Shown here: positions 33,279-44,987 of the stretch, in pieces
How the letters are laid out: each line of letters starts with the position of its first letter
Position numbering within the stretch: position 1 is the first letter of the stretch
Assembly (NCBI GenBank): GCA_932521035.1
Contig: OW051493.1
Coordinates: 4,960,001 to 5,024,000, forward strand
DNA: 64,000 bases
Direction: 5' to 3'
DNA from: Oscheius dolichura
Lineage: Eukaryota; Nematoda; Chromadorea; Rhabditida; Rhabditidae
The notes under the pieces: generated by a model
Database searches by the model: none
What the model was told of the DNA's origin: nothing
What the model saw: the letters and a program-made list of their open reading frames with translations, nothing else
Program-made: the position numbers and the translations under genes

Positions 33279-33861
33279 AACATCTAATAATTGGAATATT
33301 TATGAATAAATAATAAATATTTTTTAATATATTGGAATTTCTGGGGGTTGAGGGAATGTAACACCTTTCAAAGAGTATAGAATCCATTCAGTTTACTCGC
33401 CGCCGAGATGCAGGAAGTCCGGAGCGAGGACGGAACTCCTCCCAGGGAAGATCCCGAAGAGATGCCGGAATGGCAGCCACCTGCAATGCTCGAAAGGGTA
33501 GGTGAAGAAGGGAAGGGGGAAAGGGGTGAAAGTGCGGAAACACGTGGGAGTAGCGGTCCAGCTCTCGTGTGCTCGATAGCTGATCAAACAGAGGCGACGG
33601 GCTGCTTGACCACACGAAACATGTCTGTCGGCCATGTTCTCGGCCTCCTCTTCCTCTTTCCTTCTTGTTTTTCCAACCCCTACTCCCCCGTTAAACGACG
33701 GCCATCTCGGGGGATGGCTACGAGCAGCCCGCATCTATGCACACAGACTGTTTCTAGATAGGCCCATAGAACCGCCATAGAGCCTGTGTTTGTGTCGTAC
33801 GTCCCTTTGAGAAAAAACTATTGACCAGACAGGCCGCCGACGGAAATGCAATGACTTCAAC
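33279..33861. other. Intergenic region between lustrin genes B and C
   Basis: An AT-rich end with AATAAA near 33,306 is followed by GC-rich DNA with open frames on both strands. I could not support any of them as a gene. One plus-strand frame starts at an ATG at 33,408. Confidence 0.5.
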
Positions 33862-36708
33862 ATGCTTCAGCTCATCGCCGCCGTCGTATTCAGGTTTAAT
33901 TTCGGTTCTACTTCAAATTTTCCTGGGGGACATCCTCGAGAAGACGGAATATTTTTCTCTTTTTCAGTTTCACATGTCAGCCAGCGATTCGAGACGGGTG
34001 GTTATGTTGTAGTGTACCCAGGGCACAGGTCAGCCGTCGTCGTCCTCCTTCCCAAATTTTAGCTTCAGGCCCAGACGTCGTTGTCCTGTCCCGCCAGCAA
34101 CCAGATCCCGGTAATCTCGGGAGGCAGTAACCAGCTGTGCCAGACCCCAGGTCAAATGGGTGGCCAGTGCCCGACCAAGTGAACATCCTCTCTTTTTGAA
34201 TTTATCTCTTTCCAGCGCCCTGTGTTTGGCGGCTCTCGGGCAGAATAACATTTTCATTTGTTGCATCACCAACGGGGGATCCTCGGGCACCCCGGTCTGT
34301 CCAAACAACGGCATACCTCAACCTTCGAACACTGGATTCGTCAGCTGTGGATTCAATCCCAGTCTCTGTGCCAACGGGTCAGTTATCCTCGTCCTCTCTC
34401 TTATACAGGCCTCTAGATATCAATGTGTCACCGCTGCCAATGACCCCAATACCCGTCTATGCTGCAGTCAATCCTCCTCTGCCGTGGTCTGCCCCAATAA
34501 TCAGAGCCCTCTGACGGTATCCTCTTCTATTCTGTCCTCTAACAGAGTATCCAGGATACAACAGGCCAGCCACGGCTCTGTCTCCCTTCCCAGCCGAATG
34601 CCTGTCCCGCCGGCTATTCCTGTCAAGCAGTTCTGAGTCCTGCGGGCTCTTTTGCCTGTTGTACGACTGCTCAATCTGCCCGATGTCCCACCGGCTTCCA
34701 GGCAGACCTAAGTAATACCGGAGGAATCGTATGTCCTGTCCACTGTTGATATCATCCTGTCCCAGATCGTCTGTGACCGTTCTCAGCCGGCAGGTTGCCC
34801 GGCCAATTCTGTCTGTCTCCTGGATCAAAGTACCGGGACGAGTCTCTGCTGTCGACAATCTGCTACAGCGTTAGTGTTTTGCTTTTCCCTCTCACCGTTT
34901 CAGTCTCTGTCCCAATGGCCAGAATGCCCTGCTCGATGGCGTGGGATCCGTGCAGCAGTGCAGCAATCCAGGTGCTTCGTGTCCAGCTGCCGGCTATCAG
35001 TGCGTCTTCTCCAGCGTCCTCAGCCAATACATCTGCTGCGGTTCCGGCTCGACAACAGTTCCAGCTGTTTGTGCCGACGGCAGACAGACTTTCACACAGA
35101 CCTCCGGTAAGGACATCCACCTCCGCCTTGGTAATCAGTTCCAGGCACGACTTACACCTGCAATCCCTTCCAAGTGCCCTCCAACTGTCCTTTCGGGTAC
35201 GACTGTGCACAATCAACACAAGTCGGAGTCAGTGTCTGCTGTTTCACCAATTCGGGTGCCCTCGGGTCATTTTAAAGATAATCCCCTTTTAGCTACGACC
35301 ATCACTCCTCCGTCGAATTTCCTGCAATGCCCCAGTGGGTGGAATCCCTTCAGGAACTCTCTGAACCAGCAAGTACAGTACTGTGCCTCCACCACGGACC
35401 AGAGGTGACCAGTTGGTAACCCATTGTAAAGAGAATTTTAGTTGTCCGACTGGCTATTCCTGCACCCCCTCATCCCAAGCCTCCGTTTACCTCTGCTGTA
35501 GACTGGCGTCCTCGCCTTCCTGTCCCACTGGATCCACCCTTCTATCAAACGGACAACCGAGACTGTGCAGTCGAAACTTGGCTAACCAATGTCCCAGAGG
35601 GTATTCCTGTCAACAGAGTTCCACAGTAAGCGACTAGATTTAATCCTCACTATTTTCTTATTCAGCCAACGATCACAGTATGTTGCTCTTCCCAATTTGA
35701 TGACGTTCTTCTTTGTCCCGATCGTTCTCAGCCAGCAATGATCGGTCCCAACCCGCGGTACTGCCCGGTGATAAACTCGAATGCCGGTTGTCCGGCTGGG
35801 TACAATTGCCAGACGAGTAACCAAGGAACAAACGTATGCTGTTTGAGGTGAGGCAGTAAAATTCAATCAAAGATCTGCCATCCAGTACATTCTCCCCGAT
35901 GAGCATGCGTTTCTCGTCCTCGTCTGCCCAAGTTAAATGCCCCAACGGCGTCATCCCTTCGTTGCCCCAAAGATCATGCGCAACAGTGGCCGATTGTCCG
36001 GCGGACTCTACTTGTTCTGCCTCATCTGGTAACAAATCCTTCTTCCTTCTTAATCGGGCTTCTAGGTTCGACTATCTGTTGTGCTGCCCCCGTTCCTCCA
36101 GATACCAGATGTAAGGCACGAAGAACCATGCTTCGAGATGGGAGGCCCGCGGCTTGTCTGCCCGGGAGTAGTTGTCCAACAGGTGCTTTTATCTATTTCG
36201 GGTAACATCCTCTTCCAGAATTTGAATGTTCTATCGAGACCTCAAACAACAGAGCCGTCTGTTGTGAAACACCAGAGAAGGCGAAGGAAATCTGCCCGGA
36301 AAACCGAGCAGCATTTCTGATAGCCAGGACCGAAGATTATCTGTATTGCGATGGCACGGCCTACATGTGCCCCAATGGACAGGTAGTAGCCTTATTTTCC
36401 CGTTGATCTGGCTCAGGAATGTATGTTGTCCAAGAAAGGGGACAGACACGTCTGCTGTTCTCCGATGGCGCGATGCCCAGGAGGAACCACCAGGCCCTAC
36501 GGAGAAGCGTATCCCATACGGTCAGTTATCCTCTCTCCAAAAATAGTCTTCCCTGTCTAGCTGTTTCACGAGCGATGACTGTCCGACAGAGCAGGCCTGT
36601 GTCAGTTCCTCGGTGGACGACGTCCGTGTCTGTTGCAATGTCTTCTACCAAGAGGACGCCAAGAAGCCGAGCTCCTCCGACGACGAATGGGTTGTACTTG
36701 AAGGTTAA
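33862..36708 (+). CDS. Secreted lustrin-type cysteine-repeat protein C (about 13 repeats)
   Basis: A hydrophobic start ([15 protein letters not shown]) is followed, over about 16 short exons, by some thirteen CPxG...CC units. Clear ones begin [90 protein letters not shown] and [12 protein letters not shown]. Units often contain GYxC before the CC pair. The eleventh unit is degenerate (CPTGAFIYF without the usual GYxC). The protein ends in an acidic Ser-rich tail ([15 protein letters not shown]). Introns are 30-40 bp, often placed within repeats. It is the largest member of the tandem array and converges with the peptide receptor gene. No anchor is visible, so it is probably secreted matrix. 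Confidence 0.8.
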
Positions 36709-36868
36709 TACGAGCCATATCACACGACGAATCTCTTCTCTGCCCAGTGACTGTCAGCTATTCTTCTATCCATTCCCTTGTTCAAAACAAGATAATACAT
36801 ATATATATTTATTAGTGCCTCTATGTACCTGTCAGTAACCCGTATCTCAGCCGGAAGAGAGGTCTCTA

Positions 36869-38280
36869 TTAGACCGAAGTTGGAGGCGGCAGCTTCTTCA
36901 GCTCGGCGGCCAGGCGGCGCCGGTGTTGTGTGCTCCTCAGCCAACTTTCTACCCGAATCAGCATGTGCCCGAATGTCTGTCTGTAGCGAGAACTCATGAA
37001 ACAGTACAGGATGAAGTCCACACTAAAGGGAGATTTGGGAGGGGAGTAGGAGACGGCTACCTGCAGTTGACGAGGGACAACAGGTCGAAGAGCTCCCCTA
37101 CATTCTGGTAGATGTAGTTGTTGATGTCCGAAGTGTAGACACCTGAACAGAAGGGGGTCGTAAAGAGAGGAGGATCACCCACCATTCAAAAGCGCTAGGA
37201 TGCCTTGAGGAAGTTCCGTCACCAGAAAAACTACCAACATAATTAGAAGCATATAGGTGGTCCTGTCAGGGACGGTCGTCTTCTTGACGTGTTTCCGGAA
37301 ACTCTTTGAGTAGAGGTAGTTCCTCTTCTCGTCGGTCGCCCTCAACTTCATGACCAGCGCGATCGTGAACCAGAGCAGCAGGGCACACGGAATCGCCTGA
37401 AATCTCTCGTGTTCCCAAAACAGATGAAATTCCCCGTAGACATTTACATAACTGTGGGAACATCCGGCCCGGGCTAATCTTGGGAAACGATTCACTTCGG
37501 GGAGGGGAGCAAAACACAGACAAACCTTGAGAACGATGGCCAACATCCACAGGTTGAATTTGAAGAAGGCACACGAATAACTGGCAAAGTTCAAGGTGTA
37601 CGTGATTATTCCGTCGGCTGAAAAGAAACTCTGTGTTGACTAGGAAAAGACACCTACGGTTCGGGGCGATCTGAATCTCGTGGAGGATGATGGTCGGGGC
37701 ACAGAGGAAGGTGATGACCACTGTTGTGAACCCGAAGAGACTCCACGCACTCCGGGGCTGGAGCCACCGGCTGTGGATGTTGCCCAGGGCCTGCCATCGG
37801 ATGTAAGCGAGAGCAGCTCCCATGTAGAGAGTGATCGCGTGGAGGGCGATGGACAGGACGACGTGGAATTTGAGGAACAACACCCAGGAGAAGGGATACC
37901 CTGTCTGGTCCTGGAAAGGAACAGTTCTTTTGAATGTGGATCAGTGAACTGACCTGATATATTCGGAATCGGAAGAGGTAGATGATGTAGGAGATCATGG
38001 TGAAGACGTCACAGAAGGCCACGGCTATCAAAACACAGTTCACGGCACAGCGACGGAGACGCGGCCGGGAGAGGACGAGGATGTGGACGAGATTGGTGAC
38101 GACTCCAACGAAACAGATGATCAGACAGGCATACCGATGGAAGACTGTATACACTCTAGAGACACCGTATTAGAGGGGGAGAGGAGGGGTAGGCTACCGG
38201 TTAAAGGCTTCGAGTCTGTTGATAAAGGACAGGACGAGAGGGTCGTCGAGGTTGAGTAGACCTCCTTCCTCGTGGCACAT
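36869..38280 (-). CDS. Rhodopsin-family neuropeptide GPCR, DMSR (myosuppressin receptor) type
   Basis: TM1 is LIICFVGVVTNLVHILVL. The first loop and TM2 contain RPRLRRCAVNCVLIAVAFCD. TM3 to the second loop is ITLYMGAALAYIRWQAL, where IRW replaces the usual DRY, as in nematode DMSR proteins. TM4-TM5 run through LFGFTTVVITFLCAPT and ALLLWFTIALVMKLR. TM6 begins DRTTYMLLIMLVVFLVTELP and TM7 ends DFILYCFMSSRYR. The cytoplasmic tail is Arg/Lys-rich. About seven exons are split by introns of roughly 30-50 bp. The start is taken at MCHEEGG (38280), which follows an acceptor, so a further 5' exon is possible. The ligand is expected to be an FMRFamide-like peptide, by family. Confidence 0.85.
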
Positions 38281-41200
38281 CACACCCGCTGAAAAGGACA
38301 AATTATATGATTTCCAATGAGTACGACTAATGACCCTGATTTCATCCCGACGTCAGGAAAATTCAAGGAAAATGAGAAATGTTTGTGACGAGAGATTTCT
38401 GTTTAGGAGAGAGGAACTGGCCCGAATCTGGTGTTGGATGCGCAGAAAGGGATGGATCAGAAGGAGTTTAGAAAACAAAATAATACTGTAAAAGGAGATT
38501 AGGGGATGAGGAGAGGCGACAAACACGCACGAGAGGACAGCTGAACGGTAGGGGGAAGGAGGGCGAGGCAGATGTTCTGGGGAAGGATTCGATTAAGGGA
38601 GGGCAGGTGAAAAAAGGGGACTGGCAAGGAATTGGAGGAGAAGAATGGAATGGGCTGGGAACGGACACTGTTTGAGGAAGTTTGGCGTTGATTTATGCGC
38701 ATCTCTGAGAGAGTGACATCCACATTAATCTCTTCCCTTTCTAACTCTCCAACGTGGAGAGAATTAGCCGGAAGGGGTCAGAATCACCGGCAGGATTTGG
38801 AGGAGATGAAAACATGGGAAATCACAGATATTGCGAAGACTCGCAGAGGGAAGGAATACCTGGAGATCCGTCTAGTTCACAAATTGGCTCTATTCTCGAG
38901 GAGTCGATGATGCGAAAGGAATAAAAGACTAGAGTGGCCAGCTCTGTTTTGTTCTGGGGCGATTCGAGAGGCTCATCGAATTCATAAAAATAGCCAGTGT
39001 TGGGATAAACAAGGAAGGGTCGAGTGGACTGGAGTGGCCTCTCTTCCCTAACAGAAGCCGACCGACTACAGAAGGTCCCGAAAGACCAAGGATTATAGAG
39101 ACACTGTTCGAATATTTGTGTATCTTGAAGCCGCAGACGAAGCCGGAGAGCGGGTCCTACGTCAAGCGAGCAGCTCATTCGGTCTGACTTGACAGGGAGG
39201 AAGAAGACGTGTGGATTGGGCCGAGCCGCGCTGGGAAAGGGCTAATCTTTGACGGGGACCTGTCTGCTCTCCCGGAACAAAACATCACAGAAAAAACTCA
39301 CGGGTCCGCTCAATCCGGCCCAATTGAGAGGCGGCCCTCCTCCCCCGGGGTCTACCTTTCCTCTCGGCCTGGGGGTCGTCCTCCGATGGAGGTGTGAAGT
39401 GGGGATACCGTCCCGGGGGACCAGGCTACACATCTCACTCGGGTCGCAAAAACGAGCAGCTAATTTGAAAGCTGGGAGTCACTGGGCGACGGGGCGGAAA
39501 ACAAAAAGGTACGGGGCTGGATGGGGGTTGTGGAGGGGGCAAGTTGTCAGTGGGACTGTCCGAAATGGAACGACCTCTGTCAGAAGCAGCCGGCGAGGTG
39601 GCCGCAAAACAAGGACTTTGGAATGAAGCGGCTCAGAAATCCTTTCGCTTTTTGGCCACCTGCAGCCTCATAAAATATTCCACGTCTCTTGGGATGAGTT
39701 AATTCGGGATACACCGTGCAGAGGCGGCTTTATGACGGGGAGGACACTTCCAAAGAGAAGCCCCTCTCTTGCCAGAAACGGAAGTTCCCTCAAATTGAGA
39801 AGGTCCGCCTTGCAAATCGGATTGTCCGAAATGGACAACTCTCTCTTTTGAGAATTGGCCTACGGTAGGGGATCAGAGGGGGAGAGCGCTTTAATTGTTG
39901 GGGGGAGGTGCGACTTCCTCGTCCGAATTATTATATTCGGCCGGTGCCTCTCCCCTTTGGGATAATGCCCATCTGCGAACACAATTAGTGCACAAAAAGA
40001 GACATTCTAGACTCGTCGCTACGTCAAAATCCGAAGAAAGAAGTCCTCCCCTAGATTAGGGGGGCCCCTCTCCATCACACCCAGCTGGCTCCTGAAACGA
40101 ACGAACCTTCGACGATTTGGGACGAGACGTTGGGGTTGAGAGTGGACACGTTCACCTCCATCCCGATCTAGAAACAGTTTTTGGAGGGGCGAGATGGCAA
40201 GAGGAGGAAGGTGTCCTTTTGATGGAATTGAGCACATTTCCAAAACAAAAGAGAGAAAAACGGCCGGGGAGGAGAAGACGCCTTTGTCGGGGAATCCGGG
40301 GAAAATATTTGCGTGGTCGATTACTCTCAATTATAGTAGTCTTTATGGGGAAAAGATCGGAGACCGGCTCGAGAATGGCCAGGTGATGAGACAGGGGGCG
40401 CCACTCGCAGAACAAGAGGTGTCATTTTCCGATTTACTCGAAATCGGCTGAGTGGCAGATTAGAATTTCATGAAAACGGGGGAGGAAAGGGGCACCGGCA
40501 GGGGAGAGGGGATAGGAGATCAAGCAGCTAACAATTGGGGTCACTAAATGATCTGGGGGTCAATTTGGTCCCCCGATGGCTATAATTCGATGAGTTATGG
40601 CGGGAGTGACCCCCTCGAAAAAGGGCTGGGGTAGAGATTTTCTGTGGTAGTTGATTGGATGGATCTGGGTAAATAAGGAAAGGCCTCCGGGGTGCAATAA
40701 GGATGCCCTATTTATAGCCAGGGAAATATCGCCGGCCGGCCACTACTGACCGTCTCCCCCTAGTCAAAAACCCCGGGACCCCGTTGAATTGGCCCTCCAC
40801 CCTGCGCAGTTAATCTAATTTTCCCGGCAGTGATCTGTTTTTCGGTGGATTTTCTAAATCAGTCCGAGTGTCGAACGGGGAGGAGCGGGGAGCTCAAAGG
40901 ACAGAAAGTTCTGTGGGGCTATACAGGCCGGCCCGGGCTTCACTCAACGGTCGACTATAAACATCCGGAACCACCGGGAGTAGTCTGGGGGCTGACTACG
41001 AAATTTCCATCTCACTACACCTAGCAACTATTGCAGAGGGCAAAGAGAGGGAGTACTTGTAATTCGACTAGAGGACAGTGCCCTCTGGGGGCAGTGAATA
41101 GCCAGGAGGAGGAGGACTATCTAGGCCGTCTGGATTCCAGGGGAAACGTAATATTCGACTCGTTGAGTGGCGCCCGGGAGCCGCAACAAAAGCCAAAAGG

Positions 41201-41709
41201 AAGCGAACACCTCATAATTACCCGGTGGATGAGCCGGGGGATTAGGAGGACTCGGCCGAGAGGTAGATGTCTCGGCCCGGTCAACACACGTGGTGAATAT
41301 TTCAACGGAATGGTGTGGAATGGCTGACGGGCTGTAAAGCTGGCCAGCCGAGATTTCTGACCCCCTGCTCATTTGTGGGTGATTACCAAAGGGAGGAGAG
41401 AGAGCGCGAGTAAAGGGAAGGGGCATCCTCCTCCGCCGCGTGGCCAGAGACCTGGGGCAAACACAAATCATAGGACGGGGGTCCCTTGGGGGGCCGGGGG
41501 TTGTTGCAAATACTTCAGAGGTACTTTGGGACGTGTCAAATTAGGGGATCTTTTGATCGGCCAAGGGAAGACGAAAGAACGACGGGGCGCCAGTCACCGA
41601 TCGCCTTCTGCAGACCAAAATAAACGGGGAGGAGGGGGAGACGCGCGAATTATCGAAATTATAGACTTCGGTAAGGGATCGTCGAGAAATCCCCCGCACC
41701 CGGGATAAT

Positions 41710-41744
<35 letters not shown>

Positions 41745-43186
41745 TTCGACCGCCGGTCTATGAATCCTATGATGTCTCCTCCCTTCCGGCTGATTGTCGA
41801 CCTATCCGATCTAATCTGGCGCGTCTTTTCAGAGGGAGCAGACCTGGCCTCTGAGCCACGAAGTAGAGGACAGGGCCGGGAGGGGTACAGGGTCTCGGAC
41901 ATCTGGAAGTCATACCTCTCCGGGTGCTGTAATTCCCTCCATTACCCAAAATAACAAGGTGATAAGCGCTCTTTCCCTTTCAACCCCTTCCTTGTTTTTC
42001 ACCTGATATCATCATCCAGGTGCTATCTAACGTGGCTTTTCCATTTCCAGCAGGTGTTGTGATTAATTCCAGCCGGTACAATTCAACGACTGAAAACCAG
42101 GATCCGGGGGGGGATCCGCCGACAATTGACCCAAAGTGCCTTCATTGCTCGTTGCAATCCGAACATGCACCGGGAGGTCTCAGAAATTAAGGAATTCCAG
42201 GGAAAAGGACGACCGGACGAAGAATAATTGGGCAGATTTCGACGAGGCGGTAATTATGCGAGAAAGAAAGATAATAAGACGGAGGCCAAGGGTCGGAGAG
42301 TGACTCAGGAGACGGATAACAATAAAGAGAGACTCCCGAGATCAGTGGTCTATCGAAAAAGGGAAAAACAAAAGTCGGGGGAGGCCAATTATGACAACGC
42401 TTAATTAATTGTTTTGACTGGGAGGGGGAGGACCGGCTGACCTCTGGATTGTCCTTTTCTATAATAATTTATAAGGACAGAACTCGGAATCCCCGAAGGA
42501 GGAGGGTCGCCGGCTCTGCCCGGTCAGAGGTCACCCCCGAAACGTGGGGGACACATCTGGCACCTTGCGTGTAAACTCGTCTCTGGGTGGTCCCACCGGA
42601 GATCAAGATGTATTTTAAGAGAGCCGAAAATACCCTCTTGGCTACTACTCGAATAGTGATAATACCAGGAGGGAAAAGACGTCGGTCGATGTGTGAAAGA
42701 GGCGATAAAAAGGAGGAGAAGAGCAGGTAACAGCACGTGGGACGACCACCTGTCGGAGTCGTCTTCTTCGTATCCACCATCCTCCCGGTCCAGTCCCTTT
42801 CAGAATCCTCCACTTTCCGTTGTTTCGTGTGCTGTCTCTACCGACACCTGCCTTTTCGGTACATAAAAAGAGGGGCCAGTTGTTGGGAGTTTGTGTTTTA
42901 AAGACAAATGGAAGAAGCGTGTTAGAGGGCACTGTGCCATTATTTATAGCCGTGGATTTATCTCACCAGCTGTTAAAATGGTGTCACCTGCCATCCGGGA
43001 ATCCAATTGAGACGACTCCATCCACCTGAAAATGGGAAGAGGTCTGAGATCGAGAAGATAAGAGGGGGCGATTCGAATAGACACGGAAATGATGGCGAGA
43101 TATTTAAAGACTTCCGGAAGTAATGGAAGGTGTTTGAACGGAGGACGGCAGAGAGAGTTCTGAAGAAGTTGACCGGAATAGAAATT
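38281..43186. other. Large GC-rich gene-poor region
   Basis: About 4.9 kb without a gene I can support. Open frames are numerous because of the base composition. A minus-strand frame at 38,822-39,178 has a protein-like composition but no domain or exon partners. The region includes a 31-bp C tract. The right edge, near 43,190, switches sharply to AT-rich DNA. Regulatory sequence for the upstream GPCR may lie at the left end. Confidence 0.45.
41711..41741 (+). repeat. Homopolymer C tract (31 bp)
   Basis: An uninterrupted run of C follows ataatt and precedes aatttcg. The complementary strand is a 31-bp G run able to form quadruplex or triplex structures. Confidence 0.95.
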
Positions 43187-43646
43187 CAATGGCTATCACT
43201 GTTCTGTGCATAGAGAAAAAAAATGAGAGTTCATAGAGTCGTTTGTGGGGAGATAGGGACAATTAGATTGAACGAGATGCTCTGTCAGCTGTTCACGAAC
43301 CACAGAAAACGATGTTGCAGCAGGATCCAACGAGGACAAAGATTGACAAGCACAGGATATATATGTTCCGCTGAGAACATCCAGTAAACTAAGCAGTTCT
43401 AATAGAAGGGCGTTCCGAATTGAATTCATCAAGGTTGACAGCCAGTGAATGTTTAATCCCATCCAAGTTGGACGAAATTTTAATTACAAAAGATCCTCAT
43501 TAGTTTGAAGACGAAAGATTGAGGTTCGAACTTCTTTCCGGACTCAGTCGTTGCTGTTTTTGTTTAACAAGACCACGAGTTTCAACCTATATTGTTTATC
43601 ACCATTTGACAAAATGTAACAAGCACAGAAATGAAGAAGCCACCTA

Positions 43647-44356
43647 TTAACATTGCACATTGTTGGGGTTGAAAATTTCAATCCAATAACCATCTGGATC
43701 TTGAATGAAAGCAAGTCCTTTCATAGTGCCATCGTTCGGCTTCTTAATGAAGGCTACTCCCAACTTCTCGAAGCGTTCACATGCTTTTTCTACATCAGGA
43801 ACGACAATTCCAATATGACCTGAAAGTAATGTATTATGAAGTTAGAAACAAACCATATCCACGAGGGTCTTTATTTCCATTGTGGTAGCTAAACTTAGGA
43901 TCATTTTCTGTCCCCCAATTGCTAAAAATTGATATTTCAGGCAGGCATAAATATTACTGAGTGAGCTCAATAGTAGCTAAGGTCGACAGAGCAAAACGAG
44001 CTCGTTTGGACTCATCTTGAGGAATCTCAGAAGCATCTTTATAACCCATGAAAAAAAGTGAAAATTTTGCGTCTGGGAAATCAAGTTGTTTCAGAAGTCT
44101 GAAAGAGCAATATGCTTGTATATAAACAAATGTTACCTCATGCCAAGCACTTTGCTATAGAAAGGAAGAGTCTGGCGTGGATCTTTAATTCTGTACATCG
44201 TCTGTTGGAAGTAGAAACCGTTGGTTGCACTGTCGGGTTCACCAACTAGCTCAGCTACCTGATTAGAGGGAATTAAGAGAACGAATAAGAACTCACTTCA
44301 GATGGGAGGAGAGGCTTGGGGTCGGAGCATTTTCCGCCTTGTCCGCACCCAGCCAT
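43647..44356 (-). CDS. glod-1: Lactoylglutathione lyase (glyoxalase I)
   Basis: The protein starts [20 protein letters not shown] and has [73 protein letters not shown] and [14 protein letters not shown]. The four metal ligands of the eukaryotic enzyme (Gln of FQQT, Glu of IELTHN, His of GHIG, Glu of WIEIF) are all present. It converts the methylglyoxal-glutathione hemithioacetal to S-lactoylglutathione in the cytosol. Five short exons are separated by introns of 34-45 bp. An acceptor (ttctttcag) lies 29 nt before the ATG. The symbol follows the C. elegans usage. Confidence 0.95.
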
Positions 44357-44745
44357 CTTAGAGGTTCAGTTGCAAGTTGGCGAAAAGTTGCTGAAAGAAT
44401 GACGATAAATGAATAAGAAGACCGAAGAAGAAAAAATGAAACTGCGGTAACAATGTCTTGCGCGATCGATAGAACGTAAACAACTGATAAACAGGAACTC
44501 ACATCCCCAGGCAGATTCAGGATTTATTTCTGACTGTAATGTTCCGTAACCAGCTATTCCCAGAACAACTGCAAACACTACTACACCTCCCTGTAAATTA
44601 TTTTCGAAAAATAATAAAGAGCAATTACCGATAAAAATGTTAGTTTTTTACCGCCTTTGGGCAAGCAAAGTTGACTAGTCTCGCGCCAAATGGTGTTTCC
44701 GTCTGGACCACGAACTAGAACTCTACGGGCAAGGGATAATAGCAT
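44293..44745 (-). CDS. Small single-TM protein immediately upstream of, and possibly overlapping, glyoxalase I
   Basis: [20 protein letters not shown] opens at an ATG preceded by the acceptor gactatccag. After a short intron comes a membrane segment, [18 protein letters not shown], then [10 protein letters not shown]. Two 3' ends are possible. If the acceptor ccgcag is used, the frame ends LQLNL with TAA 3 nt before the glyoxalase ATG. If ttctttcag is used, it ends in [18 protein letters not shown] and stops at 44,293 inside glyoxalase exon 1, in another frame. The profile is that of a small inner mitochondrial membrane protein. The family is not recognised. Confidence 0.5.
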
Positions 44746-44977
44746 AAACTGGATAGTCTGAAATATAAAAGGATCGTCTGTTTAGAAAAGAGGAGTCAAA
44801 GCGATATTCGAGGTTTTCAACGAGAAGCAGATGCAATTTGCGTAAATCTCGTGCGCACAGTTGTAAAGATCTTCAAAGAGGGTTTTACATTTTCCATTTT
44901 TATATTTTTATATTTCCTGTGTTTTACAGTGTACTATTGATCTGTATATATATATACATTATATATAATCATCTATA

Positions 44978-44984
44978 TCTTTAG
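44978..44984 (+). promoter_or_regulatory. Splice acceptor 3 nt before PUS3 ATG
   Basis: tctttag followed by GAT and the ATG at 44988. It matches the pattern of the downstream genes of this block. Confidence 0.45.
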
Positions 44985-44987
44985 GAT

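Noticed and set aside
38822-39178. 118-residue minus-strand frame with protein-like composition
   Set aside because: No domain, no flanking exons with matching phase, and a GC-rich background; kept only as a note in the gap entry.
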